Origin: Sporomusa sphaeroides DSM 2875
GTDB lineage: Bacteria; Bacillota; Negativicutes; Sporomusales; Sporomusaceae
Length of the DNA stretch: 64,000 nt
Assembly: GCF_001941975.2 (NCBI RefSeq)
Contig: NZ_CP146991.1
Span: 3,345,001 to 3,409,000 of the forward strand
Reading direction: 5' to 3'
Position 1 is the first letter of the stretch. Every line of letters begins with the position of its first letter. Shown here in pieces: positions 51,741 to 60,223 of the stretch. Under the pieces are notes generated by a model. That model had not been told where the DNA came from. It saw only the letters and a list, made by a program, of their open reading frames with translations, and did not search any database. Made by a program: the position numbers and the translations under genes.

Positions 51741-52292
51741 CTACTTGGAATTTTTGCTGTCATGTACAAACTGTACGCCGCGCATAACTGCCTGCATGTT
51801 AGGTTCAACCACTTCCGGTTTTTTGGCAAAATTTTTAGCAAGCGTCTTTCTGACTTCTTCAAGGGGAACCATGTCTGTCGCACCAATCAATGCCCCTAAG
51901 GCAACCATATTGGCATAGCGGGCATTGCCGACTTCCAGGGCAAGTTCGTTTAGCGGCACGCAATAAGCGGTTACATCATCCCGTGAAGCGGAAACCTCAA
52001 TCAGGGATTTATTGATTATTACCACTCCGCCGGCTTGAACGGTTGGCTCAAATTTTTCCAGCGAAGGCTGATTCATTGCAACCAAAACCGTTGGCTGCGA
52101 TACAACCGGTGAGGCAACTTCAGCATCTGAAATAATCACCGAACAGGATGCAGTGCCGCCGCGCATTTCCGGACCATAGGCAGGCATCCAGGATACTTGC
52201 TTGTCAGCCAGCATACCGGCATAAGTTACCAGACGTCCAATGAGTAATACTCCCTGCCCGCCAAAGCCAGCACAAATTATTTCATGTGTCAT
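51741..52292 (-). CDS. 2-Oxoacid:ferredoxin oxidoreductase gamma subunit, operon 3
   Basis: 183 residues; CAGFGGQGVLLIGRLVTYAGM and MPAYGPEMRGGTASCSVII. Starts on the last base of the beta gene. Confidence 0.92.
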   Translation of the reverse strand: MTHEIICAGFGGQGVLLIGRLVTYAGMLADKQVSWMPAYGPEMRGGTASCSVIISDAEVASPVVSQPTVLVAMNQPSLEKFEPTVQAGGVVIINKSLIEVSASRDDVTAYCVPLNELALEVGNARYANMVALGALIGATDMVPLEEVRKTLAKNFAKKPEVVEPNMQAVMRGVQFVHDSKNSK

Positions 52293-53041
52293 TATTGTTT
52301 TCCCTCCGAATTCTTAAAAACTCCCAGGGGGTAGTAGGGCATCATGCTTTCTTCAACAAATTTATTTGATTTGAGCGGACTCATCCCCCAGTTCGTCGGA
52401 CAAGTAGACAACACTTCTACAAAGGAAAATCCTTCACCACGAATTTGTCTGGTAAAAGCTTCTTTAATTGCCGCTTTGGCTTTGTTAACATTTGCCGGTG
52501 TGTTTACCGCAACCCGCGCGATATACTGTGGTGCTTCCAGTGTGGCCAGCATTTCCGATACCCTCATCGGTTTACCGGTTAACTCCTGCTTGCGCCCATA
52601 AGGTGAAGTTGCCGTAACCTGACCCACAAGCGTCGTGGGAGCCATCTGCCCGCCGGTCATACCATAAATAGCATTATTGATAAATATTGCGGTAAAATTT
52701 TCACCACGCATGGCAGCATGAACGATCTCCGCACAGCCAATGGCCGCCAGGTCACCATCTCCCTGATAGGTAAATACCACCGCCTCAGGCTTCACCCGCT
52801 TAACCGCAGTAGCCACCGCCGGCGCCCGCCCATGTGCAGCTTGAATGGCGTCAAAATTAAAATAGTTATGAGCAAGAACAGAGCACCCTACCGGATCAAC
52901 CAGTATTGTCTTTTCAAGAACATCCAGTTCCTCAATTACTTCCGCAATCAGCCTGTGAACAATGCCGTGATGACAGCCAGGACAATAATGAGTTGGTGTT
53001 TCTTTTAGTCCCTTAGTAATGGCAAACAGTTTTTCCTGCAT
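52292..53041 (-). CDS. 2-Oxoacid:ferredoxin oxidoreductase beta (TPP-binding) subunit, operon 3
   Basis: 249 residues from ATG 53041, placed after GGAGGAAAGTAGG; a longer upstream frame overlaps the alpha gene. THYCPGCHHGI and GDGDLAAIG ... NNAIYGMTGGQ motifs. Confidence 0.92.
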   Translation of the reverse strand: MQEKLFAITKGLKETPTHYCPGCHHGIVHRLIAEVIEELDVLEKTILVDPVGCSVLAHNYFNFDAIQAAHGRAPAVATAVKRVKPEAVVFTYQGDGDLAAIGCAEIVHAAMRGENFTAIFINNAIYGMTGGQMAPTTLVGQVTATSPYGRKQELTGKPMRVSEMLATLEAPQYIARVAVNTPANVNKAKAAIKEAFTRQIRGEGFSFVEVLSTCPTNWGMSPLKSNKFVEESMMPYYPLGVFKNSEGKQ

Positions 53042-53042
53042 C

Positions 53043-54107
53043 CTACTTTCCTCCTTCAGCGACAATCTTCAATATTTCTTGATACAGTTCATCGGTGGTT
53101 GGCATATTGCCGCCTGTACGACCATAGAAATGCACGGGTTTCTGGCACCGTATAGCCAGTTCAACGTCTTCAATCATCTGCCCGGTACTAAGCTCAGTCA
53201 CCAAAAAGGCTTTTGCTGTTTGAGCTACCCGCAAGAGCTCAGCCGAAGGGAACGGCCAAAGCGTAATGGGTCTTACCAGTCCAACTTTATATCCCTGCGC
53301 ACGGGCCTTGTCTACAGCCGACTTGGCAATCCGTGACGTAATACCATAGGCTACAAGCACCAGTTCAGCATCATCTGTATAAAACTCTTCACAGCGAGTT
53401 TCCTGCTGTTTGACGGCAGCATATTTTGCCTGCAAATCCCGGTTGGTTTGCTCTGATGCATCGTTATCAAATGACAAGGTGTTGATAACATTAGTGTCTT
53501 TTCTACCATTACGGCCAGTAATGGCCCAGGGCTTTTCCACTTGCAGCGCGGGTTTTACTTCTGTAGAAACGGCCTCCATCATTTGTCCCAGTGCACCATC
53601 TGCCAGAATAAGTACCGGAATCCGGTATTTATCGGCCAAATCAAACCCTTCAACCGTCAGGTCAAAGATTTCCTGGACGCTATTAGGAGCTAAAACGAGC
53701 AAACGATAGTCGCCATGGCCGCCGCCTTTGGTTGCCTGGAAGTAATCGGCTTGACCCGGTTGAATTGTGCCAAGCCCGGGGCCGCCGCGCTGAACATTCA
53801 CCAATAGGCAAGGCAAACTGGCTGCGGCAATATATGAAATGCCTTCCTGTTTTAAACTGAAGCCCGGACTTGAGGAGGAGGTCATAGCCCGTACCCCGAC
53901 CGCTGCCGCTCCGTAGAGCATGTTGATTGCTGAAATTTCACTTTCGGCCTGCAAATATACGCCGCCAACTGTCGGCAGTTTTTTGGCCATAACTTCAGGA
54001 ATCTCACTTTGCGGTGTTATCGGATACCCGAAGTAATACCGGCAGCCTGCAAGAATTGCAGCTTCGCAGATAGCCTCATTACCCTTCAAAAGGATTTTTT
54101 CACTCAT
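53043..54107 (-). CDS. vorB: 2-Oxoacid:ferredoxin oxidoreductase alpha subunit (VorB-like), operon 3
   Basis: 354 residues; LLKGNEAICEAAILAGCRYYFGYPITPQSE and SSSSPGFSLKQEGISYIAAASLP. Its delta gene is 133 bp upstream instead of the 11-14 bp seen in operons 1 and 2, because a structured repeat lies between them. Confidence 0.9.
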   Translation of the reverse strand: MSEKILLKGNEAICEAAILAGCRYYFGYPITPQSEIPEVMAKKLPTVGGVYLQAESEISAINMLYGAAAVGVRAMTSSSSPGFSLKQEGISYIAAASLPCLLVNVQRGGPGLGTIQPGQADYFQATKGGGHGDYRLLVLAPNSVQEIFDLTVEGFDLADKYRIPVLILADGALGQMMEAVSTEVKPALQVEKPWAITGRNGRKDTNVINTLSFDNDASEQTNRDLQAKYAAVKQQETRCEEFYTDDAELVLVAYGITSRIAKSAVDKARAQGYKVGLVRPITLWPFPSAELLRVAQTAKAFLVTELSTGQMIEDVELAIRCQKPVHFYGRTGGNMPTTDELYQEILKIVAEGGK

Positions 54108-54143
54108 TTATGTCAACTCCTATATGTTTTATTTATAAATGGA

Positions 54144-54265
54144 GACTTGATTCAGATAGGGTTTTAACCCCATCTGAATCCTAGTCGGAATTATCCAGGG
54201 GCTTACTCGCTCTTAACCCCCGCTTATGGAAGCGGGAGTCTTAGAGCGAGTTAGCCATCGGATAA
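54144..54265. repeat. Structured repeat, copy 1 (inside vor operon 3)
   Basis: Hairpin 1 (GATTCAGATaGGG / CCCcATCTGAATC), then outer stem TTATCC...GGCTTACTCGCTCT (54191-) pairing with AGAGCGAGTTAGCC...GGATAA, which encloses hairpin 2 (CCCGCTT-ATGG-AAGCGGG). Copy 2 is at 59715-59854. Differences between copies preserve pairing. It overlaps the last five codons of the delta subunit gene. Confidence 0.85.
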
Positions 54266-54459
54266 ATTTCGATTACAGCGTCAGGACACATTCTGGCGCA
54301 TAACATACAACCGATACAGGCATCGTCGTCATTACAGCGTACAGTACAATATCCCTTCTTGTTGTAACTATCGCTAAGCTCTAAGAGCTTCTTGGGGCAA
54401 GCCTGAATACACATTTCACAGGCTTTGCATTTTTCGGTGTTAAACACAGGTCTAGGCAT
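54241..54459 (-). CDS. 2-Oxoacid:ferredoxin oxidoreductase delta (ferredoxin-like) subunit, operon 3
   Basis: 72 residues; both clusters intact (CKACEMCIQACP and CIGCMLCARMCP). The C-terminus VIEIYPMANSL is 4-5 residues longer than in the two paralogues; MANSL and the stop are encoded by the structured repeat. Confidence 0.9.
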   Translation of the reverse strand: MPRPVFNTEKCKACEMCIQACPKKLLELSDSYNKKGYCTVRCNDDDACIGCMLCARMCPDAVIEIYPMANSL

Positions 54460-54574
54460 AATTATCTCCTTGTATTATAGAGTAGTAGTTATTAGAGCCC
54501 CTCTCCAAGGGCTATATGCTACACTGTAAAGGATGCTGTGGATTGGTTTTATCTCCTACCACCAGATGGTTCAA

Positions 54575-54709
54575 GAGAGGCTCCAACCGCAGCCCTTTGC
54601 AGGTTTGTTAATCAGTTAGATACCGCCAGACGGTTGATGTAGAACAAGGTTACAAGAGCAAAGTGTTCTGTGGGTACAGCATCAAATAATACCGTTGGAG
54701 GTCTTGCTA
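54575..54709 (+). ncRNA. Candidate non-coding RNA (bridge-RNA-like) of the IS110 element
   Basis: 135 bp between the left inverted repeat and the transposase start, with stems ACCG-CCAGA-CGGT and AGAACA...TGTTCT. IS110-family elements encode a bridge RNA in a non-coding end. Structure and location fit; the loops that would pair with target and donor DNA were not identified. Confidence 0.35.
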
Positions 54710-55884
54710 TGATTTGTGTCGGGATTGATGTCGCTAAGGATAAACACGACTGCTTCATCATCAGTTCGGAGGGTAAAGTCCTTGCAAATGTGTTCACCAT
54801 CCAAAACAGCATGGAAGGATTTGGCTACCTGTTGGAAAAAATCCGTGCCTGTTCTTTGCCCCTGGACAAAATAAAGGTAGGGCTTGAGGCTACCGGACAC
54901 TACAGCTACAACATTCTCGGGTTTCTCCTTGACAATGGTCTGGACACCTATGTCATTAACCCCTTGCACACCAATCTTTACCGGAAAAGCCTCACCCTGC
55001 GAAAGACGAAGACTGACCGTGTCGATGCGCGAACAATTGCGGCTATGCTCATGTCTGATGTGGGCCTCAAGCCCTACACAGACACAGCTTACCACAATGA
55101 GGAGCTAAAGTCACTCACCAGATACCGGTTCGACAAGGTGAAGGTACGCGCTAAGCTGAAGTCCTCAATTGCCAGGCTGGTATGCATCCTGTTCCCGGAG
55201 CTGGAAAAGCTGGTATCGTCACTCCATATGGCCTCTGTTTACGCCTTGCTCGATGAGTTCCCGGGGGCTAAGCAGATTGCAGCGGCACATCTGACGCGGC
55301 TCACCCATTTGCTTGCCGAATCCTCCAAAGGCCGTTACGGACGGGACAAAGCCATAGAGATACGTGAAGCCGCCAGGCAATCGATTGGCTCTGTGACGAC
55401 CGCGAAATCACTGGAACTGCGGCATACCATCCGGCTCATCCGTGAACTCGATGCCGAGATTGCGGAAATTGAACAGGTCATCCAACGCATCATGGACAAG
55501 ATGCTTTCGCCTATTACCACGATTCCCGGCATTGGCTACAGGATGGGGGCTATGATTCTGTCTGAGGTGGGTGACTTTTCACGCTTTGATTCCCCTGACA
55601 AGATTTTGGCCTATGCCGGCCTGTCGCCCTCTACCTACCAATCCGGGCAGCTTAAAAATTGCTATGCCCATATGGAGAAGCGCGGCTCCAGATACCTACG
55701 CTATGCCATCTTCAATGCCACAAAATTTGTTTGCCTTTGGGACCCTGTCTTTGCCGCTTACCTCGCCAGGAAACGCGCCGAGGGAAAGCATTACAATGTG
55801 GCCATCTCTCATGCTGCCAAGAAGCTGGTCCGGCTCATTTATGCTCTGGAGAAATCCGGCGAGCCTTATCGTCTGGCAGCCTGA
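54710..55884 (+). CDS. IS110-family transposase (DEDD recombinase)
   Basis: 391 residues from ATG 54710 (TTGGAGG 7 bp upstream). N-terminal RuvC-like DEDD domain: GIDVAKDKHD, VGLEATGHY and KTDRVDARTIA supply acidic residues. C-terminal Transposase_20 domain ITTIPGIGYRMGAMILSEVGDFSRF with AGLSPSTYQSG, which holds the catalytic serine. Frame is intact, so possibly active. Confidence 0.95.
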
Positions 55885-56032
55885 TTCTCTCTCGATAGCC
55901 CGCATGGCGTCCTGTGGACGTCTGTTTTGCTATACCCTTTTTTGAACCATCTGTTTTTTGTCCTCCATCCTCAAATTCGGGCTTGACTTTTAATAGTTAG
56001 TCTCTCTTAATAAAAACAGCTATTTATCCGGC

Positions 56033-56077
56033 GACTTGGCTTCAGACGAGGTTGAAGCCCCGCCTGAAGCTAAAGTC
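56033..56077. repeat. Hairpin related to the structured repeat (hairpin 1 only)
   Basis: GACTTGGCTTCAG ... CTGAAGCTAAAGTC, matching the first hairpin of the copies at 54144 and 59715. Between the IS110 element and the lyase gene. Confidence 0.55.
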
Positions 56078-56101
56078 TGTATTATCAATAACGACAGGAC
56101 C

Positions 56102-57022
56102 TTACCCTTGACAAGCGGCAATTCTAGCCAGATGTCCCATCGGTGGAATCCTTAATTTTTCTTGAATGCAGTGAGCAACCTGCAAGATTTTTTCATAATT
56201 TAGCCCGGTGGCAATATCCATCTTATGCAGCATATTAACCAAGTCCTCGGTAGCAATGTTGCCAGCTGCTCCCGGCGCAAACGGGCATCCCCCCAGGCCA
56301 AATGCCGCTGTTTCAAACCGTGTCACGCCAAGACTGAGTGCAGTGACAACATTTGCAAGTCCCATACCTTGCGTATCGTGTATATGCAAAATAAACGAAA
56401 GCTGTGAGTACTTTTGCGTTAACGGCTTCAGCAAGGCTTCCATTTGCAAAGGAGCCGCCGTACCGATCGTATCTGCCAGCACAATATCGTCCGCTCCGGC
56501 AGCCAATCCTGCTTCAATCAGACTGATAACCTGCCCTGGTTCTACCTTGCCGGCAAAAGGGCAGTCAAATGCGGTCGCCACTGCCAGACGCACCTTGCAA
56601 TCGCCTTTGATTTTACAAACTTCAGTTAATGCGGCAACCGATTGCTCGATAGTTTGCTTGGTGTTTTCCAGGTTGTGTTTCTCACTGGCCGAAATAACGA
56701 AGGTAATTGCGTCAGCACCGGCTTCTATTGCCCGTTGTGCGCCGAATAAATTGGGGGCAAGGGCAATAAAACTAACCTTGCCTGCATGTTTTTCTTTGAC
56801 AGTCTGTAACACTTGAGCGGCATCTGCCATTTGTGGTATCGCTTTGGGATGAACAAAAGATGTTGCCTCAATCCATTTAAAACCGCAACCTACTAATTTA
56901 TCAATAATCTCTATTTTGGTCTCAGCCGGAATGGGTGTTTTTATATTTTGGAATCCGTCTCGCGGACAGACCTCAATGATTTCAACCTCTTGCGGGAGCT
57001 TCAAAATGATCGCCTCTTTCAT
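56102..57022 (-). CDS. HMG-CoA lyase-type 3-hydroxyacyl-CoA lyase
   Basis: 306 residues from ATG 57022 (a GTG at 57043 is an alternative; both have weak ribosome sites). DRE-TIM metallolyase: EVCPRDGFQN, HIHDTQGMG (metal His) and the HMG-CoA lyase signature GGCPFAPGAAGN with its active-site cysteine. Splits 3-hydroxy-3-methylglutaryl-CoA to acetyl-CoA + acetoacetate; relatives cleave citramalyl-CoA. No leucine-degradation genes are near; the partner is a CaiB-type CoA-transferase 12 bp upstream. Activation and cleavage of a free tertiary hydroxyacid is the likely job. Confidence 0.9.
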   Translation of the reverse strand: MKEAIILKLPQEVEIIEVCPRDGFQNIKTPIPAETKIEIIDKLVGCGFKWIEATSFVHPKAIPQMADAAQVLQTVKEKHAGKVSFIALAPNLFGAQRAIEAGADAITFVISASEKHNLENTKQTIEQSVAALTEVCKIKGDCKVRLAVATAFDCPFAGKVEPGQVISLIEAGLAAGADDIVLADTIGTAAPLQMEALLKPLTQKYSQLSFILHIHDTQGMGLANVVTALSLGVTRFETAAFGLGGCPFAPGAAGNIATEDLVNMLHKMDIATGLNYEKILQVAHCIQEKLRIPPMGHLARIAACQG

Positions 57023-57054
57023 CTGTCTCTTATCAATAACCACTTCACAAAACG

Positions 57055-58263
57055 CTAAATTACACCGTTTGTTTTTAATTCAGCCAGCTGCTGTTCATCT
57101 AAATTCAAAAGTTCCTTGTAAACTTCGATATTGTCTTGACCAAGATCTGGTGCAATAGTTCTGACGGTCGCAGGAGTAGCCGACAGTTTAAACGGGGTTC
57201 CTGTAACTTTAACTGTTCCTGCTTTAGGATGCTCTTGCTCAACAAACATTTCCCGGTCGATCGCAATATGCGGATCTACTGCCACTTGACTAATGTCATA
57301 TACCGGTGCGGCCGGTATTCCGGCTGCCAGGCAAGCCTCCACAACCTCGTTAGTCGGCTTGGTCCTTGTCCAATTTTCAATCTGCTCTTTAACTGCAACA
57401 TGGTTTTTCAAACGGTCCCGGATACGCAGGAACTGGGGTAATTCTGCAATTTCCGGTTTTTCAATAACTCCGCACAGTATTTGCCAGAACTTGTCGTTTG
57501 CCGCGCCAATAACACAACTGCCGTCAAGACACTCAAAGGAGTCATACGGATAGGTTGATTCATAGCGATTACCAATCCTTTGGGGAAGATAACCGTCAGC
57601 CAAATACAGCATATTGACATTGCCCATAGCAGATACCCCCGCATCTACCAGCGCCACATCAACCTTTTGGCCGATACCTGTTCTTTGACGATAGTTCAAA
57701 GCTCCCAGTACCCCAATCGCCATAAACAACCCGCCTAATACATCGCCGGTTGCTGTGCCGGTGCGTGTGGGAGGTCCGCCTGGCCAACCGGTAGTGCTCA
57801 TTAATCCACTCATGGCTTGAGCGATAATGTCATAACCCGGGCGCTCCTTATAGCGGCCATAATGACCAAAACCGGAGATACAAGCATAGATAATCCCAGG
57901 ATTGATTTCCTTCAGCACATCATAACCAAGCCCCAGCTTTTCCATAGTGCCTGGCCGATAGTTTTCTGTAACAATATCAGCCTTTTTTACCATTTCTTTA
58001 AACATTTCTTTTGCTTTTGGATCTTTTAGGTTTAAGGTAATACCTCTTTTGTTACGATTATTGGTAATGTAGTAAATGCTTTCTTCATTTTTAAACGGGC
58101 CAAAATGGCGGGTGTCATCACCCTTGACAGGCTCTTCAATCTTGATTACATTTGCTCCCATATCAGCCAACAGCATCGTACTGTAGGGTCCTGCCAAAAC
58201 TCTTGTCAAATCCAGTACCGTTACCCCTTCCAGGGCACCGGGTGTCATTGCATTTGCTAACAT
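57055..58263 (-). CDS. CaiB/BaiF-family (class III) CoA-transferase
   Basis: 402 residues. LEGVTVLDLTRVLAGPYSTMLLADMGANVIKIE at the N-terminus and RPGYDIIAQAMSG with the catalytic Asp of the family. Transfers CoA from a donor such as succinyl-CoA or acetyl-CoA to a free acid. With the HMG-CoA lyase-type gene it would activate 3-hydroxy-3-methylglutarate or citramalate. Part of the MFS-CaiB-lyase operon. Confidence 0.92.
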   Translation of the reverse strand: MLANAMTPGALEGVTVLDLTRVLAGPYSTMLLADMGANVIKIEEPVKGDDTRHFGPFKNEESIYYITNNRNKRGITLNLKDPKAKEMFKEMVKKADIVTENYRPGTMEKLGLGYDVLKEINPGIIYACISGFGHYGRYKERPGYDIIAQAMSGLMSTTGWPGGPPTRTGTATGDVLGGLFMAIGVLGALNYRQRTGIGQKVDVALVDAGVSAMGNVNMLYLADGYLPQRIGNRYESTYPYDSFECLDGSCVIGAANDKFWQILCGVIEKPEIAELPQFLRIRDRLKNHVAVKEQIENWTRTKPTNEVVEACLAAGIPAAPVYDISQVAVDPHIAIDREMFVEQEHPKAGTVKVTGTPFKLSATPATVRTIAPDLGQDNIEVYKELLNLDEQQLAELKTNGVI

Positions 58264-58297
58264 ACGTTTTCCCCCTGATGTGTATAAATTTTATGTT

Positions 58298-59608
58298 CTA
58301 GGTCCGTGCTACCGGATCTTCAACAGGCTCAACAATGGTTGCAACAACAGCCAAACAGATGAATGAACCAATTGCTAAAGCCAAAAATACTGCATCCCAA
58401 TTAAATTTATCTAAAATCATGCCGACAAATAACGGTGCTCCTGCTCCGCCCAATTGTCCGCCAGTATTGACAATACTAAAAGCAACCGGATAGCTTTCTT
58501 TATTTACACGTCCCATCGGATAGGCCATAAAGGCCGAATAGCCCAAAGCAAGCAAGAATCCTGTTGCGAACAGCAATATTGCCAGCAGGGTGGCATCAGC
58601 AGGCGCATTGATCAGTGAATACATCATGATCGTTGTCGACAGAGCGGTGACCATCATCATCGGTTTACGACGCTTGTTTAGAATGTTATCCGAAACCCAG
58701 CCGCCGACAAAATTGCCTGCCACAGTCCCGGCAAAAGGCGCAGATGAAACGAAAGCCGTTTTCATAATCGCAAACTGCTTTACTGTAACCAGATAAGTTG
58801 GCAGCCAGGACATCAGCACACTTACAATTCCCACCATAAAGAAATAACCAATAGCAGCCCCATAGATGTCCCAGCATTTAAATACCTGCGACGAATTTGT
58901 AAGAGGATTGACCTTCTTGGCACGAACAAGCTTATCTACCCACCAGAGCTTGTATTCACGCTTTTTTTCTTCTTTTTGCACTACCGAAGTATCGGCTATA
59001 TATTCGGCCTCAGCTGCCGAAACAAATTTGCTATCAGCCGGCTTATTAGTTACCAATAAGTACCATACAATCGCTAATAGCATTCCAGGCACCATAAATG
59101 CATAAAAAATTTCCCGCCAACCCCAAACTGAAATAATCCAGGCACAAAGCGGCGGCACAATTAGAGGACCAACTTTGGATCCGGCAAGAAAAATACCTGA
59201 TGCTGTACCTTTTTCCTTAGCGGGAAACCAATTATTAATCGCAGTTGTACAGGCAATCGCCACCGGTGCTTCGGCTACCCCCACCCCTACGCGTAAAGCT
59301 TTAAGCGCAAAAGCAGAATTTGCCATACCGATCATCCCTGTAAACAGGGAGGTGAATAACATGCCTACCGAAAACATTGTCCGCATACCAAACTTTTTAA
59401 CCAAGAAACCTGAAGGAATCTGCATAAGCGCATACCCTGCAAAAAACAAGCTGATGATAGCTCCCGCCTCAGTATTACTCATGGCAAACTCTTTCCGGAG
59501 ATAAGGCAAAGCAAAACCAATATTTGCCCTGTCAGCATTTGCTACCGTATAGAGTATAAAAAGCAATGCCATGACAACCCAGCGGTACCCACTTTTTTTC
59601 TCCTTCAT
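58298..59608 (-). CDS. MFS transporter of an organic acid (ACS/hexuronate-type)
   Basis: 436 residues, 12 helices. NADRANIGFALPYLRKEFAMS near the N-terminus and FFAGYALMQIPSGFLVKKFGMRT are the anion:cation symporter (ACS) pattern. First gene of the operon; probably imports the acid that the CoA-transferase activates. Long leader from the sigma-54 promoter includes the structured repeat in antisense. Confidence 0.9.
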   Translation of the reverse strand: MKEKKSGYRWVVMALLFILYTVANADRANIGFALPYLRKEFAMSNTEAGAIISLFFAGYALMQIPSGFLVKKFGMRTMFSVGMLFTSLFTGMIGMANSAFALKALRVGVGVAEAPVAIACTTAINNWFPAKEKGTASGIFLAGSKVGPLIVPPLCAWIISVWGWREIFYAFMVPGMLLAIVWYLLVTNKPADSKFVSAAEAEYIADTSVVQKEEKKREYKLWWVDKLVRAKKVNPLTNSSQVFKCWDIYGAAIGYFFMVGIVSVLMSWLPTYLVTVKQFAIMKTAFVSSAPFAGTVAGNFVGGWVSDNILNKRRKPMMMVTALSTTIMMYSLINAPADATLLAILLFATGFLLALGYSAFMAYPMGRVNKESYPVAFSIVNTGGQLGGAGAPLFVGMILDKFNWDAVFLALAIGSFICLAVVATIVEPVEDPVART

Positions 59609-59714
59609 TTCGAAACCTCCATTTTTTAATCTAGCAGTACAAATATGTTGCAGTACCTTGCAGTATGTCCTACTTTACATTTGTCACTCCTCTCTACCCA
59701 TGCTCCATAAAGTA

Positions 59715-59854
59715 GACTTAGCTTCAGGTGGGGTTTTAACCCTATCTGAAGGTTAGTCGCCCTTATCCAGGGACTTAGTCGCTCGCCTGTGCCCGTAGGG
59801 GTATACTCCCACCTGGAGAGGTGGGAGTCTTAGAGCGAGTTAGTCATCGGATAA
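59715..59854. repeat. Structured repeat, copy 2
   Basis: Hairpin 1 (CTTCAGgTgGGG / CCCtAtCTGAAG), outer stem TTATCC...GACTTAGTCGCTC with GAGCGAGTTAGTC...GGATAA, and hairpin 2 (ACTCCCACCT / AGGTGGGAGT). Same orientation as copy 1. It lies in the transcribed leader of the MFS operon, antisense. Confidence 0.85.
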
Positions 59855-59875
59855 GCTGCAGCTATATCATAATCA

Positions 59876-59892
59876 AGCAAGAATCATGCCAA
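59876..59892 (-). promoter_or_regulatory. Sigma-54 promoter of the MFS-CaiB-lyase operon
   Basis: Leftward TTGGCATGATTCTTGCT: GG at -24 and GC at -12 separated by exactly 10 bp, one mismatch to the consensus. Confidence 0.8.
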
Positions 59893-59936
59893 CTTACAAA
59901 CAGCCTGTTTTAGGCTTTTTTGCGCCAAAAACAACA

Positions 59937-59968
59937 AGAAGAGAAGCTCATTTATGAGCCTCTCTTCT
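59937..59968. terminator. Hairpin between the two sigma-54 promoters
   Basis: AGAAGAG-AAGCTCAT / ATGAGC-CTCTCTTCT stem; T-rich only in the leftward direction. Confidence 0.45.
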
Positions 59969-60077
59969 ATAGTCAAGGCCCACGCATGAGCTTGAGCCTG
60001 ACTTATCTTTTAATCATAATTTTGTATAGTATTAATTTTCTGGCATCCAAACCCCAGCGATTTATAAGTAAAATCAT

Positions 60078-60100
60078 AAAGTCTTCTTAACCAAGACTTT
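60078..60100. promoter_or_regulatory. Possible activator-binding inverted repeat
   Basis: AAAGTCTT-CTTAACC-AAGACTTT. About 190 bp upstream of the operon promoter and just upstream of the regulator promoter; suits an upstream activator site for the former. Confidence 0.4.
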
Positions 60101-60111
60101 ATCTGCCATTG

Positions 60112-60128
60112 TTGGCATGAAAAATGCT
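60112..60128 (+). promoter_or_regulatory. Sigma-54-like promoter of the PrpR-like activator
   Basis: TTGGCATGAAAAATGCT: GG and GC 10 bp apart, two mismatches. 96 bp before the GTG start; suggests the activator controls itself. Confidence 0.6.
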
Positions 60129-60223
60129 TTAATTATTTGTAATGATATAATGATACTAATGCACATAAACAGTATTTTAGATGAAAAGTTGTTATAACTC
60201 ATCGCCGGAAAGAGGGTGTCTGT

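Larger units (their letters stand above)
54563..55953 (+). mobile_element. IS110-family insertion sequence (ends approximate)
   Basis: Bounds given are the 12-bp inverted repeats CAGATGGTTCAA (54563-54574) and TTGAACCATCTG (55942-55953), which lie either side of one transposase gene. IS1111-group elements have such subterminal repeats; the true ends probably lie a few bases beyond. Inserted between vor operon 3 and the HMG-CoA-lyase-type gene. Confidence 0.6.
59609..60223. other. Regulatory region between the MFS operon and its activator
   Basis: 615 bp without a gene. Holds the operon leader with structured repeat copy 2, two divergent sigma-54 promoters (59876-59892 and 60112-60128), a hairpin (59937-59968) and an inverted repeat (60078-60100). 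I see no convincing sigma-A promoter for either gene. Confidence 0.6.

Noticed and set aside
54144-59854. Composite transposon bounded by the two structured repeats
   Set aside because: The repeats are in the same orientation, code for nothing, and a hairpin-only relative lies between them; the enclosed genes look like two unrelated loci plus an IS110 element.
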